A model generated the notes under the pieces. That model was given only the letters and a program-made list of their open reading frames with translations. It had not been told where the DNA came from and ran no database searches. From Circinella minor (taxonomy: Eukaryota; Mucoromycota; Mucoromycetes; Mucorales; Lichtheimiaceae), in NCBI GenBank assembly GCA_016758965.1, contig JAEPRB010000076.1:62001-126000 (forward strand): 64,000 nucleotides of DNA. Direction: 5' to 3'. The translations under genes and the position numbers were made by a program. This document shows positions 25,501-37,736 of the stretch, in pieces; positions within the stretch are counted from its first letter, which is position 1; every line of letters begins with the position of its first letter.

Positions 25501-26315
25501 AAGTGGTTATGCAATGTTAATCTTGTTAACCAAAATAGAAAGCGGCGACTATCCTTTTGTTGGAAATAAAGCCTCGGATATGTTTCAATATTTAGAATCA
25601 TATGGCTGCTACACATTTATTCCGACTCCTTAAACAAATAACTCATCCAAATATACACACACTGAAACAAATTTGGTATAGTATATGTTTCTCTCTCTCT
25701 TAAGTTGTTGAATTTCTAAAATAAAAATAATGCTTGATATTATTAGTCTTTTCTCCCCACAGAGAAAAAAAGATAAGTAAAAATAATCTGTCATTAAACC
25801 TTCTTTTTACTTATAATCGTAGTATGTCCTTTTTGGGTAATAGCCCAGTAAATATAGATGAATCATAAAAAAAGCTGAAAAACAAAGTAGTATTGCAAGA
25901 TCTTCTTATGATTCCATATCAACATCGAAGAAAGAGAGAAGAGAGGTTTATGTGTATATTTTTGGGGGAGAAGAAATGTAAATATATACCTATATATATA
26001 CTAAAAGTGAAAGATGTTGGAGGAGGAAGTTTTAAAAAAGGAAATACCAAAACTTTTTTTTTTTTTTTTGGCTAAAAACTTTTTTTTTACTAATTGTTAT
26101 TTATGACGCAAACTCTTAAAAAAATTCAAGGTAACACAGCGGGTAGTTCGGTTTGATTCGAAACTCAAATTTATTATTTACAGGAGAAAAAATAATAATG
26201 TGGGGTAAAAAAAAAAGTCTTCTCCCCCCCAAATTTTGTACCACGTTTAAATTCTTTATGAATAAAACCTGCTACTACTGTAGTTGTCTCATTTATTATT
26301 CAACATTAATCGTTA
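22525..26315. other. Long AT-rich intergenic region, no supported gene
   Basis: Separates the start of NOL10 from the 3' end of the KICS2-like gene. Open frames here (for example 23852-24226 and 25245-25451 on +) are low in motifs and lack coding character. Several homopolymer tracts (C, T and A) and a TA run near 24827-24842 occur. Confidence 0.55.
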
Positions 26316-28636
26316 TTATTCCATTCTTGAAAGGTCAGCAATAGTTGACGTGCCACGAAGTGTGGCAACCATATTAGACATAAAATCCAATGTAGTGGGT
26401 TCTCGTTGCTGTACTTGTCGCTCAAGATAAATCACTACTAATACCACATGTTCATCTGCTTGTGCAAGGTAGTATGTGCTTCCTATTTTACTATCAGAAA
26501 AATAAACAGGTCTTGATTTGGGATCACTTAATTTGTTTCGACTCCCTTGAATAATGGATATAATGTTGGGCATATGTTCTTTTGGTGGTTGCTAATAATT
26601 ATAATTTGTTTTTGTTTGTTATCGATGACATAATGAACCATGTGTATTAATAAAAATAAAACTTAAGGGACCAATATCTTACATTCGGTTGACAGTAGAT
26701 AAAAGGAAAGGAATGAATTCCTTGCGGCGGTTCATAGGGTGTACCTGCAAGTACATAACCTTGTGGATGAAATGGTACTGCAGGAGTTACTTCATAGATA
26801 AGTCCTACACAATGCGCACCAAAGCGTTTACGAAACGTACATATTCTAAATATTACATGTATACCATAGCCATAATTGAGTATCATCCCCTTTACAAATC
26901 ACTGTAAACACACATACACGTGTATTCCACTCTCTATTCGCTTTCTCTTATTCTCAAGTAACTCCATTTAAATAAATAAATATGCATGCAAGTAGCCCGC
27001 CAAGAAAAAAAATCTTTTTTGCTACATACTGTTCATGATAATCAACTTTTATATTCTTCCATAATGCCTTTTCTGGATCATCCTCTGTCAATAATTTTTC
27101 CTTGTCCAATAATATATTATTAAAATATAAGGTCATTTTGGCATAAAGATTATCCAAGTATTTTTCAAGCCATCGAATTGTATTTGGCCATGCTTGCTCA
27201 CTATGTTTTCCATTCTATTGCATTTTTTTTTAGAAAACATTTCGTGCGCTTAATAGGCTAAAAAATTAACGAAATGAAAGTGTCAACTTACATCAGATGT
27301 ATTACTATTATTATTACCATTATTGTTTCCGCCACCACTCACTCCAAACAACATAGTTTTCCATGTTGATTCACGAACTGCCTGCTGCGTCGCAGTATTT
27401 GATTTCTATTGTATATTCATCATAATGTTTATTTCACAATTTTTACTTGAAAGAGATTATTTCACTTCTTTCTTATTTACCTCTTCATAGTCTTGTTCTT
27501 GGCATGCCATTTTCCAATCACGTAAATCTTGTTTACAAGTAAACAAAGCAATACACGCATCCTGAAAAGCATAATCAACAATTGCTTGTCGTGCTTTTAG
27601 TAAGGTTTGAAGAATACGAATTTCTTTGGCAACACCTAATCCTAATAATCCTAATCGATTATCATCACAGCATACTTTGGCTTGTTGTTCCAATGTTTCT
27701 AAATCTTTTAACACTATTTGAAAGGGCGAACCATCTTTGTTGTTTCTATGGTGATTATGATGATTGGTGTTGTTGCTATGTAACAATGCTTGGTAACTAT
27801 ATTCGGATGATGAAAATTTGAGTTGTCAAGGTAAAAAATAATTAACAAGAAAAAAACGTGGTGAATCTATTTTTGTAAAAAAAACGAAAAAAGATCTTAC
27901 AGATGAATGAATGTTTGACGCACGCGACAGAGATCCACCAACGCATGTAATATTTCCAATAGAGGAGTAGTATCAGGTACACCAACCATTGTTGGATTGT
28001 TTTCCAAAATTGATATTTCTTTTGTTGTCTCTTCTGCTAAATAATGATATAGAAGGTTTAGCTGTGTTTATTTAGTTATAGTTAGTTTACAATAATATAT
28101 AATGCTGTCAACATATTATTATAAAGAAGGTAATACTTGCTGGATCTTTACGCATATAATACCATTTTGGTTTTAAAAATGATAGTTGGGTATATAAATT
28201 CTCGCAATTTGTTAATTTGACAAGTAAACCACTAAATGGTTGGTATATCTATATACGGATAAATGCTGAGTCAGTTTTAAATATTGATCATTCACAAAGT
28301 TGTCAGTTATACGTCATTTTTAATGAAGCGTATAAAAGCAAAATGCATCAACAAAAAGCAAGTATAATTAGCTTAGAGTGTTGTAAATAAAAATACTCAC
28401 ACGTAAGAATCGAGTAGCAAACTTGTTAGCAGCAGCGTAATCAAAGGCACCTAGAGCATTCCAGGTAGATGTATACAACTCACGGTGATCCATTTCTTTT
28501 TTACTCCACTCTAAAAATTCAGCGCCACGCTTATCATTTTTTATTAAATAAGGTGTTTGAATGTGATATAGTGCACCCCGTAAAATCGGGGTATATTTAT
28601 TGTAGAGATCATTATTTTGACCGTTTTTGGTAAATG
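26316..28636 (-). CDS. KICS2 (C12orf66)-like protein, putative KICSTOR subunit homologue
   Basis: Eight exons join in frame: 28636-28401, 28248-28137, 28036-27901, 27796-27481, 27405-27292, 27214-27030, 26845-26683 and 26591-26316. From the ATG at 28493 (MDHRELYTSTWNALG) the protein is 464 residues, near the ~445 of human KICS2. The frame stays protein-like upstream to 28636, so an unlocated 5' exon may add residues. Matches to human KICS2, from memory, run along the whole length: LYTQLSFLKPKWYYMRKDP; an Ala/Leu-rich KARQAIVDYAFQDACIALF region; LDNLYAKMTLYFNNILL (human KNMLLAKFSFYFHEAL); TFRKRFGAHCVGLIYE; and a C-terminal MPNIISIIQGSRNKL...GSTYYLAQADEHVVLVVIY (human WPNVIMIMTDRTSDL...QSTYFLTRPEPHFTIVIIF). 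In animals KICSTOR tethers GATOR1 to lysosomes and restrains TORC1 when nutrients are low. An Asn/Gly-rich insertion fills the 38-codon exon. Confidence 0.75.
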
Positions 28637-30573
28637 CTGTGTTTCAATGACAAAAGGTTTTCAAGTCGCTGTGATATATTTATTAATGCTGTGAGAGGAA
28701 ACAACCATTTTTGGGGGGACATGTATCAAAGCGATGATTAGTGTTGTTGAAGAATTTTTTACTATTACTGGATTGACTGGAAAGTGTGTAGAAAATTAAA
28801 CGCAGATCCTTGTTATTAAGGATAATAATAATAAACGTTATGTATACTATTAATAACAAGCAGTCATTGATTATTATTACGCACAGTAAAAAAAAATAGA
28901 GATTCTGTTTATAAGACTTTTTTAAACTGCAGTAAGAATAATTCATTGTTACTAATTAAACAGAATGTGTCAAAATAGAGTCAAAGAAGTTTACAAGTTT
29001 AATTATCGTTTAATTGGAAGTTATTAATGCTACCATCCGCGGAGATTTTTCATAATACACCTAATCTTTATTAAACCCCCATTCCGTCCTCTCTGTCTCT
29101 TTCATGACGCAAAAAGAAAAAAAAAGATTCAAAGAGCCCGCATCTTTTTTTTTTGTGCTTCATCAAAGTTTTCATCCTCAAAAACTATATTTTCATCTTT
29201 CTATTTAGTTTTTGCTTTCAATTATTTCAAATGGTGTTGTTTAATAGTGTTTTGTTGTTTGTTTCTTGGGGGGAGGGAGGAAAGCAAGGAAGAAGGTTGG
29301 ATAAATAGTTAAAAACTGAAATGTAGGTTTCTCTTCCTTTTGTCTATATTTTTTGAGAAACAGACGACAGGGAGTTATAATTCAGGAACATTACGAATTA
29401 TAATCATTATACCAATAAAACATGCAGGAACTTGTATTAAATATTATAAAGCAATAACAAGATGAGACAATAAAAACCGTCAGGTCACGATATTTGATCA
29501 TAACAAAAACAAGCTACTTGCTAATGTATATATTGTGAGCGGATAAATAAAATGTGGGGGAGATAATAACGGGATTAGGAAAAATAGCGTACACCACACA
29601 AAAAAAGAATGGGTCGTCGATCGAGTGAAAAGGAAACATGTAGTGCAAAACCAAAGAAAAGGAATAGCTATTTTGTAGCCATAGCAGCAAAATAGAAACC
29701 AGTGGTACATTGTTACTATGTTTCACCTTCCATCATTTTTTTTTTTACTTTTGGATTGTGTTACCTAGAAAGCCACCTTGTTAAGTTAACCATCGTTTCG
29801 GTCCAAGCTTTTTGTTGTTGCGCACAACGCACATCACCTGGTTACTTGTTTTACACTGTTTCTTCTTTTCTTCCAATCACCCCCCATAACATAGACACTA
29901 AAAATCCCTCCTTCTACCCATCCCCCGAAATCAAAAACAAGAGGGTAATGCTATAAAGTCATGTGGCCTCATTCTTGCATATACAGTTGTGTATATTAGT
30001 ATTATATGTGTATGATGTTTGCTTACAACAGCTAACAACTTACTGACGTTAACTCTTAAAAAAATTTTGCCCGCCCTTTTTTTAAAATTATCACCTTACT
30101 CCCTTTTCCCCCTTCACATTTACCCGCCACCCCTTTTTTTAAAATTATCACCTTACTCCCTTTTCCCCCTTCACATTTACCCGCCACCCCTTTTTTCTCT
30201 TTTCATAGCGCGTTATGTAAAGGAACGGGACGCATATAAAACAGAAAAAGGATCTGACGAACTATAAAAAAAGTTGAGCTGAAGTTGTATATAAAGTTGG
30301 GGGTGGAAAGTTAATTGAGAAGTTGATAGTTGTATAGAGTATAATAATACAACTGTAGCAAAAAAAAAATCAGAGGAGTCACAAAAAAATAAAGGAAGAA
30401 AGGTTACCCATTTTTACAACCTGTTTCAGGCAAAAAAGGGTCAGCAAAAATGAATCTCATTGGTTTGGGATGAAATGTGGGGTTCTGCCACTAAGCGATA
30501 ATCGGTCTTTGAAGGAAGGTTATTATAGCGCCCGTCCTTAGTGTAACGTTCCCCCCATTTATGAGCTAAGCGC
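28637..30573. other. Intergenic region between divergent KICS2-like and CSL genes
   Basis: Should carry both promoters and possibly the missing first exon of the KICS2-like gene; candidate minus-strand coding-like sequence lies at about 28685-28790. Includes the 57-bp direct repeat at 30077-30197. Otherwise AT-rich with homopolymers. Confidence 0.5.
30077..30197. repeat. 57-bp tandem direct repeat, two copies plus a partial third
   Basis: Two head-to-tail 57-base copies (30077-30133 and 30134-30190) look identical, starting TTTTTTTAAAATTATCACC and ending with CATTTACCCGCCACCCC. A partial third (TTTTTT) follows. The near-identity suggests a recent duplication. The repeat lies about 640 bases upstream of the CSL start. 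Confidence 0.9.
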
Positions 30574-30580
30574 TATAAAG
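30574..30580 (+). promoter_or_regulatory. TATA-like box of the CSL gene
   Basis: TATAAAG about 250 bases upstream of the CSL start codon, followed by a long pyrimidine-rich leader (TTTTCTTTCTTTTCACTC and similar), the usual layout of fungal promoters. Inferred from sequence only. Confidence 0.4.
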
Positions 30581-30831
30581 GGTCGATTTCTTTTAGTTAC
30601 CCCGCTTTTTTTTTCTTTCTTTTCACTCTTTTCTTTCTTATTCTTTCTTTTTAAAAACCAAAGCAAAAAAAAAACACTTTCGATTTTCTTTTTCTTTTTT
30701 AATAAAACATCGCTGGCGATATATAACTTTTGTTTTTATAACAAACACACTCTTATTTTTTTTCTATACACAATACTTACAATCACAAACACAAACACGC
30801 ACTTACTATTCATACAGAAATATTAAAAGAA

Positions 30832-33800
30832 ATGCTTGACACATTATCCACTGATACCAGTACGACTACGAACAATAATAATAAACCTCTTTCGCGTAAA
30901 AGAAAACAAGATTTTGGTGATACTAAGAATGTGTGGTCAGATTTTGTCTATTCATCGCCTAGTTCACCATCCAACGGTATTCCATCTGGCGCACTTCCAT
31001 CTACTGCTGACGCTTTGATGCTTGATCATGCTTATGATTTGAACTTGGACTCTATATTTTCTCATAACAACTTGACAACGACTACCGCTGCGCATAACGA
31101 TCTCAATGCGTTCGATTTTGATGCAAGCATTTTGGATGGTTCATCTTCACGACGTCATTCCGTGGCTGTGGGTGAATTGGATTACCATTCATTTGAAAAT
31201 ATAAAACAGGATCTTGATGTGCGACGATTTGATGCTGACTTACAACAACTATTAGGTTTACCATCTTCTTGGTCTTCTTCCAATAGTTCTGATAGTAACA
31301 ATAGTAGTATTGCATTAAATAACAACAATAATGATACTTCTGCTGCTCCGATGCCTTTGGATGGTGAACCTTTACAACATAAACGAACAATGTCATTACG
31401 GTTGGAAACGTCTTTACCTATGCAACAATCATCGTCGTCTGGTTCTCCGACCACCCCTGCTTTCTTTTCACCAAGCTTTTTGGATGCTTTAAATGCTGAA
31501 GAAGACAGAGATGCTCCATTGTTGTTTCCTACAGGTCCCACCTCATTTCATACAGCTTTGCCTTTGGTAGATCCTGCATCAGATATGAATAATCATCAAC
31601 AACAAGCATTGCTTCATTCCCCTCAGCAGCAACAGCAAACTTATCAACAGGATGGTGGTACAACCGTCTCACCAAATGATATGTGGTTTGGCGATAACCA
31701 ACAACAGCAAGCAAAGGAAGAAATTATAGGAGCCAATGTTAAACGACGAGGAAGCAAAGCATCTCGTATGTCACCACCCACTTCACCATCGAATACCATC
31801 ACTTCATCCATGTCTTCGTCATCTCCTTCCCCTCCTATTACACCGATGCAACCTGTGGGTTATGATCAGCTTTCATATAAGCATCATCCCGCTATTCCAG
31901 AAGAAGATGAAGAGATGTCATCATCATGGAATAATGACAATAATGCTAACAACAATAATAACAATAAGAATAATACACAACGTCAACAGCAGCAACAAGC
32001 AGCAGCTCAGGCGGCGTTGGCGGCAGCAGCAAACAACAGATTGCGGACTTCCAAGAGTAGTTTAGTGACGGCGCGGATGCTTCAAGGAGCTAACACTGCA
32101 GCAGCACTTAAACCTCATGTTCAACAATACTTGATGAGCAACGATCCTGCTGGTTCGGGCGAACGTACTGTTATGATTTTGACAAGTAAAGTTGCGCAAA
32201 AAAGTTATGGTACTGAAAAAAGGTAAATATTAGTTGATGGTAATCTTAGTGGTTTTGGTAACAGGAAAAAAAAATTAACAACTAAATTTTTTTTTTCTTC
32301 TTTTAAAAAAAAAAAAAGATTTTTATGCCCACCACCTACTTCTGTTCTTTCGGGATCATCTTGGTGGACCAATGATTGTTCAAATCAAGATGCCAATAAT
32401 GGTAATAGTACGAATGGACAAACCAACAATAAAAATTATTTTGCAGGTGCATTGACTCCACCGAAATTGACAATTCACATTTCTGGTGAACAAACAAGTC
32501 AACAAGGTGTACTTGAATGGTATGCACCTAACGGTACGGTTTTGGATGGTTCTTCAAGTGCAGCAGCAGCTAACAATGCAGCTGCGTCAGGTGATTCCAC
32601 CATGTCTGCAAAATGTGTATCCAAGCATCTGCATATCAATGATGCGGATGAAAAGCGCAAGCGCGTGGAAGTTTTAGTCAAGATGCAACTTGGTAATGGT
32701 TTACAACTAGGTACTTTGGCCAGTAAAGGAATCAAAGTTATTTCGAAACCAAGTAAAAAGAGACAAAGCGTAAAGAATATGGAATGTAAGTGTGTATAGT
32801 TTAATTCATCAATTTTTATTTTATTTTTTGTGTGGGGAAATAATTGTTTTTGCAAGTATATCTTGTTCATTATCATCGAATAAACATCATCGTCGTCGGC
32901 GTTTTTTTTTTTTATTGTGGACTAAAAAAAACCTTTTTTTTTTCGTTTATAACTCCTTTATTTAGTGTGTATTCATCATGGTACAACCATTTCCTTGTTT
33001 AACCGTATCCGCTCTCAGACCGTATCAACTAAATACTTGGGTGTATCAAGCAATGGCCACAAGGGTAACGGCAATGGAACCTGTTTCGTTGCTCGAACAG
33101 GGTCTTGGGATCCATTTGTGATTTGGATTGTTGATACTTCACGGGCTCCCGATATTACTGCAATGCCCCGCAAACATCATCCGACAAACCCCAATTACCC
33201 GCCTCCTCCCGCTATCGCTCTTCAAACCGATGCCAATCAACAGCCTTTGGCCATCCATTATAACCAAGCTGTTGTCTTACAATGTGTGTCCACTGGTTTA
33301 GTTAGTCCTGTCATGGTGATCCGCAAGGTCGATAAGGGTAGTATGGTTCTTGGTGGCAATCATATGGAAGATCTTTCTGGTACTACAGGCGGTGAATGCG
33401 GTGATGAATCATTAGGTGATCCCGTATCTCAACTCCACAAGATTGCTTTCCAAATTGTTCAAGACCCTTCAATTGCTCACAACAATAAAGCTAGTTTCCG
33501 TGCTTCACCCTTTGATCATCATCAACAACAATCGCCACAATCTACACAAGAGTGGACTTTACCACAATCATGCCAGCCTATTACTTATCTGGCTTGTTTA
33601 AACGACGTGGTTGGTATGCATAAGACAACAACGACACGTACATTTATTGCTTCACGTCCTCAACTAAATACTCCTGCATCCAAGAATAATAATGTAACAA
33701 CACCATCAAACGATGCGCCAAGTACTTGGTTGGAAGCTCAACAAATGCTCAACAGTATCAACAATAATGATTTTGTTGTGGCTCAAGAAACTAATGGCAA

Positions 33801-34482
33801 GGTGGTTCGTAAACGACGCGTATCATGCGATGTTGTCAAGCCCATGTCACTACCTGCCAAACTACAACAACAATCAGGAGTGATGGCTGCTCGTCGACGT
33901 GTAAACTCATTGAATGATGTATCTGCTGTCTCTACAGGTAATCGCCGTGGTAGTACTTCATCTGTTTTGGATCGCCGTGGTAGTACAGATAGTAGCAATG
34001 GACAACAGGCTGATGGTGCATGCTGGACAGAAGACGTATCAGATGCTGCAGTATGGACAATTGTGGGCACTGATTGCGCCACCTATACTTTCTGGACCCC
34101 CCCTCCACTCATTGCTGGTAATACGTCATGCGAAACTGGATTCAATTCGCCATTTACAATGAATCCATTATTTGCTGAACCCGCAAGTGCTCCTATTACA
34201 CCTTTCCCAACCATGGCACAAGTGGCGGATGGAAATGAATTGTTAACCATTCAAGGTGAAAATTTGACACGCGATTTGGCGGTTTGGTTTGGAGATATCA
34301 AGAGTCCTCGAACTGATTATCGATCTCGAGAATCTTTGACGTGTGCAGTACCGGATTTAAATGAATTACTTTCTTCACCGGCTATCGTTGTCGATGAAGA
34401 AGATGGTCAACGTAAGTTACCATTATTATTGGTCAGAGGCGATGGTGTTGTCTATCGAACAGGCAAATTCTATTCCTTCTAA
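30832..34482 (+). CDS. CSL family (CBF1/RBP-J/Su(H)/LAG-1) transcription factor
   Basis: Nuclear DNA-binding regulator. Three exons join in frame: 30832-32222, 32319-32785 and 32966-34482, giving 1124 residues. The first ~425 residues are a low-complexity Ser/Asn/Gln-rich extension. The LAG1 DNA-binding (Rel-homology-like) domain includes VAQKSYGTEKRFLCPPP, interrupted exactly there by intron 1. The beta-trefoil domain has the diagnostic LCIHHGTTISLFNRIRSQT and VSTKYL. A C-terminal IPT/TIG-like domain follows (ELLTIQGENLTRDLAVWFGD through VYRTGKFYSF). Large insertions split the core, notably a Ser/Arg-rich NRRGSTSSVLDRRGST segment in the trefoil region. Fungal CSL proteins of the long (CBF12-like) class share the long N-terminus. 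Fungi lack Notch, so it probably acts in adhesion, cell cycle or morphogenesis control as in fission yeast. Confidence 0.95.
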
Positions 34483-37414
34483 AAAAAATCACATAAAAAA
34501 ATGAATATGACATCCACCTTATATACTTCTTTATAACCACTCTTCTTTCTCTAGTATAATCTTTTTACTCCTTTTTACCTATTCATAATCCCCTTTACAC
34601 AAACTTTTTTCTCTCCTCTTCTTTTGCACAAAACTCTATGCTTATTTTTATCTCTTTTATCTCTTTTTGCTTGTTTGTTCTTTTGCTTTTCTTTTCCATG
34701 CTTTTTTTTTATTCTTTCCCCCCTATAGCCGCATTCAAAGTACCTTTTTGTCCCAAAATTGCTGTACAAGGACTATATGTTATTTTTTTTTTGTTTATGC
34801 TTGCTTTCTTTACACATATTACCATATATATAAGCTACCTTTTTCCCATTTCCCTTATTCTTCTTGTCTTTTGTATCGCGAATTATTATTATAACTTCTT
34901 TTCTCTCTCCCAACTTTGTACGTAGAAAAATCCCTATTTCCCTTGTTTGCGAAAGTTTCTATTTCTTTTTTTTATATATAACTTCTGCTTCTATAACTTT
35001 TAATGTATCATATCATAAAGAATCTCGCATTTCAAAGGCTTCTGTATAATACACAACCATTCTAAAACTGAACTTTTTTTTTTGTATCACTGTTGCACAT
35101 CTATAAAAAGAGTTAGAGAAATGGTGGGATGGTTTTGTTAAGAAAAAGATCCAGCTGATCCCATGGGAACATTCTTTTTTCTTTTTTTTTTTTGTCTTAA
35201 CAAACATATATATCAACAATGAATTCAAGGAGACTTTGAAGTTTGTTGCACAAATAAAAAAAATCCTTTGTGTGTGTAATTTTACTTCGTTCAAAATGAG
35301 AGAAAATCCAACAAATTCTTTTTGATTTGATGTCTGGTCATTAGGCCCGTGCACCTTCCTCTTTTTGTGGAAATCCATCCGGATACATGGACTCCGTTTT
35401 TGGATTTTTGAACGCTTGATTATACAAACTTAGTTTAGTGAATGATTTCTGTTAATAATAATAAATGATCACGATTGAACGTTTTTGCACAAACGGATAT
35501 CATTACTTTGGTCCCTATAGAATCATTTAATATATGAGAGAGGAACCAGGAGAGATGCCAAAATAACGAGAAACTTTGTTTTTTTTTACTATCATCACCA
35601 TGTCATTTTTATATCATTTTGACCTTCGGACCGAGAAGTTATCAAGTACCCAGACCCCAACACATTAATCTTATTAATACTCTGGCTCCCCCCACTTTGA
35701 ATTACTTGAAAAAGAAAGTTCATGCTCTACTTCTCTCTTTTTTTTAGTCCTCGCCAATCATATAAAAAACAAATTAATGATATAAATATTTTGGTTTTTT
35801 TTTTTATATAAAAACAGAATACACACGTAACATTAATATAATTTATAATATAACCAATAACAAAAAAAAATAACATGAATATTTATATTTATTTGATCAA
35901 TTATTTGGGCTAAATTGTTGGAGGAGTTAAAAAAAGAAGGAGATGTAAAATAAAGTTTCTTTTACAACGCCACAAAACAACATAATAAATGTGTCTCATG
36001 ATGAGTCGCTCTTTCTTATCTTACATCAAATCGATTGGATATCCCCACATACTCACTTGTAAAGATGTGTTGCTCTTCTTTTCTTTTTTACTCGGGGTTT
36101 TATTATAGGATCTGCATTAGTGAGTGTAGGTTGTTTAATCTTTCGGCTCCTTGCAAAAAAAAAAAAAAACGACACGCTTTGTTTCGCAAAAATATTTTTC
36201 GCTCCTTTTTTTTATTATATGTTTGTATGAATATAATTTAATTAGTAGAATATCTTTAAAATATTAACACACCTTTTCTATCTTTCTATTTTTCTCGAAA
36301 CATTTTTATTAGTATGTCAATTAGCTATGATGTTTGGTCACCGTTTCGTCACTATCTTCAATCCTCGTAAAAACTATTTTTTTTTTTGTATAAAAGCTAT
36401 AAATAATACTTAATAGCTAAATTGTTTACTTAGATAAATTCAGACTTACCATAAACGGTTAGTGGACTGAGCATTATGTGTTGCAATATTATATGTGTAA
36501 CATGACAATCCCTCTTCACTATGATTTTTTGCATAAAATCATTGTTTTAGTGAGAAAGACTTGTCTGTAATAGACTACCTGACTGATCCGATCTCAACTA
36601 CTACTTAGATATTAATTGAATGCGATAGAAAACTTCAGGCTATTTCTACTATATTTTTTATGCCCTACTACTACTATTACTACTATTTTTTCCCAAATGA
36701 TAAATTACAACAATAGCACGCTGTTTTATATCGATAGAGCTTTGAGCATTCTTGTAAACAGACACAGTAAAAACTTTGTGGGAGAATATCAATGGTTTGG
36801 AAAAAAAAAAAGCCTTATTCATCCTATTGCTTAATAATATATTGGATATATACTGAACAGTTTTACACCTTCCATGAGTGCTTCACATTAATTTGAAAGT
36901 AATGGTTCGTTTTACAATGCTACAGTCACAGTCAATTGTCCAATAAAATGATCGTTTATACGTTCTACGTAGCTAATCACTAGATCGGTTATGAAGCCTG
37001 CTGAGGCCATTGCCTGGGAAAAGCGCCACATCAATAAATTAAGGTTCAGTTGAGTATGATAAAAGGGTTGAAGCATTTTGGAACCGATAAAGTTATCATT
37101 CCTTCTCAGAAATACTGCAACTGTATTTTGTTGTCAACTCAAAATATTTTCAACCAACGGGGATCCGCCCAACAAAATGCTATATATAATGGTAAAAAAT
37201 AATTAAAAAACAAAGTAGTACCAAGTTAATAAATAAAATAATGTCGACATGTAATTGTAATCATGACAACAAACTAGTTTAAAGGTATTTCACTGTCATT
37301 TTTACAGCATGAAATAAAGCTATTCTTAACTTACAACTAGTCTTTCTGGTAAAAGTTAATGAACCCTATTTCCAAATATTTTTGTGGTATAATAATATTA
37401 ATAGTTTACAAGCA
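34483..37414. other. AT-rich intergenic region downstream of CSL
   Basis: Begins with a pyrimidine-rich 3' flank of CSL. No supported gene. A slightly more complex patch near 36990-37160 includes a 19-codon open piece starting MKPAEAIAWEKRHINK that has no splice sites or recognisable relatives; it may be a coding relic. Confidence 0.5.
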
Positions 37415-37736
37415 TTACAAACAAAAAAGAGGATGAAAGTAACTTGAGAAAATGTCAATAACGGTAATGGTGGCGGTGGTTGAGAGAGCAACTACAGGTT
37501 CAACTTCAATCGGGCGGACATCAAACGCAGGGACCAAGTGCTTTTCTGCCAATTTATGCATAATTAAACGATGCATTATTTTAGCTGCTCTTTGATGATC
37601 TGACACTATTAGCATAAAAAACATGGTGTTCGTCAATAAAGATATACCACTTACTATTTTTATGACCAACACAGTTTCGTTTTTGTAACTCTTTATTATG
37701 AAGTTCAATTAACGGTTTACGTTTTTGGTTCGTCAT
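37415..37736 (-). CDS. Small two-exon gene, 90-residue protein of unknown function
   Basis: Exon 1 (37736-37655) starts MTNQKRKPLIELHNKEL and ends at a consensus GTAAGT donor. A 49-base intron ends in CTAATAG. Exon 2 (37605-37415) restores frame with an ATG codon across the junction and continues SDHQRAAKIMHRLIMHKLA, then AFDVRPIEVEPVV and a hydrophobic C-terminus. Codon composition is clearly less AT-rich than the flanking spacer. The basic N-terminus, helical Arg/Lys/His-rich middle and hydrophobic tail match no family I know. It could instead be the 3' part of a larger gene or a relic. Confidence 0.45.

Noticed and set aside
28683..28946. Minus-strand 87-codon frame upstream of the KICS2-like gene
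   Set aside because: Its 3' half is protein-like and might be the missing first exon, but no donor/acceptor pair gives an in-phase join with a start codon, so it was not added to the model.
34638..35049. Phe/Leu-rich plus-strand frames after CSL
   Set aside because: They lie in a pyrimidine-rich 3' flank, which translates into hydrophobic residues by composition alone.
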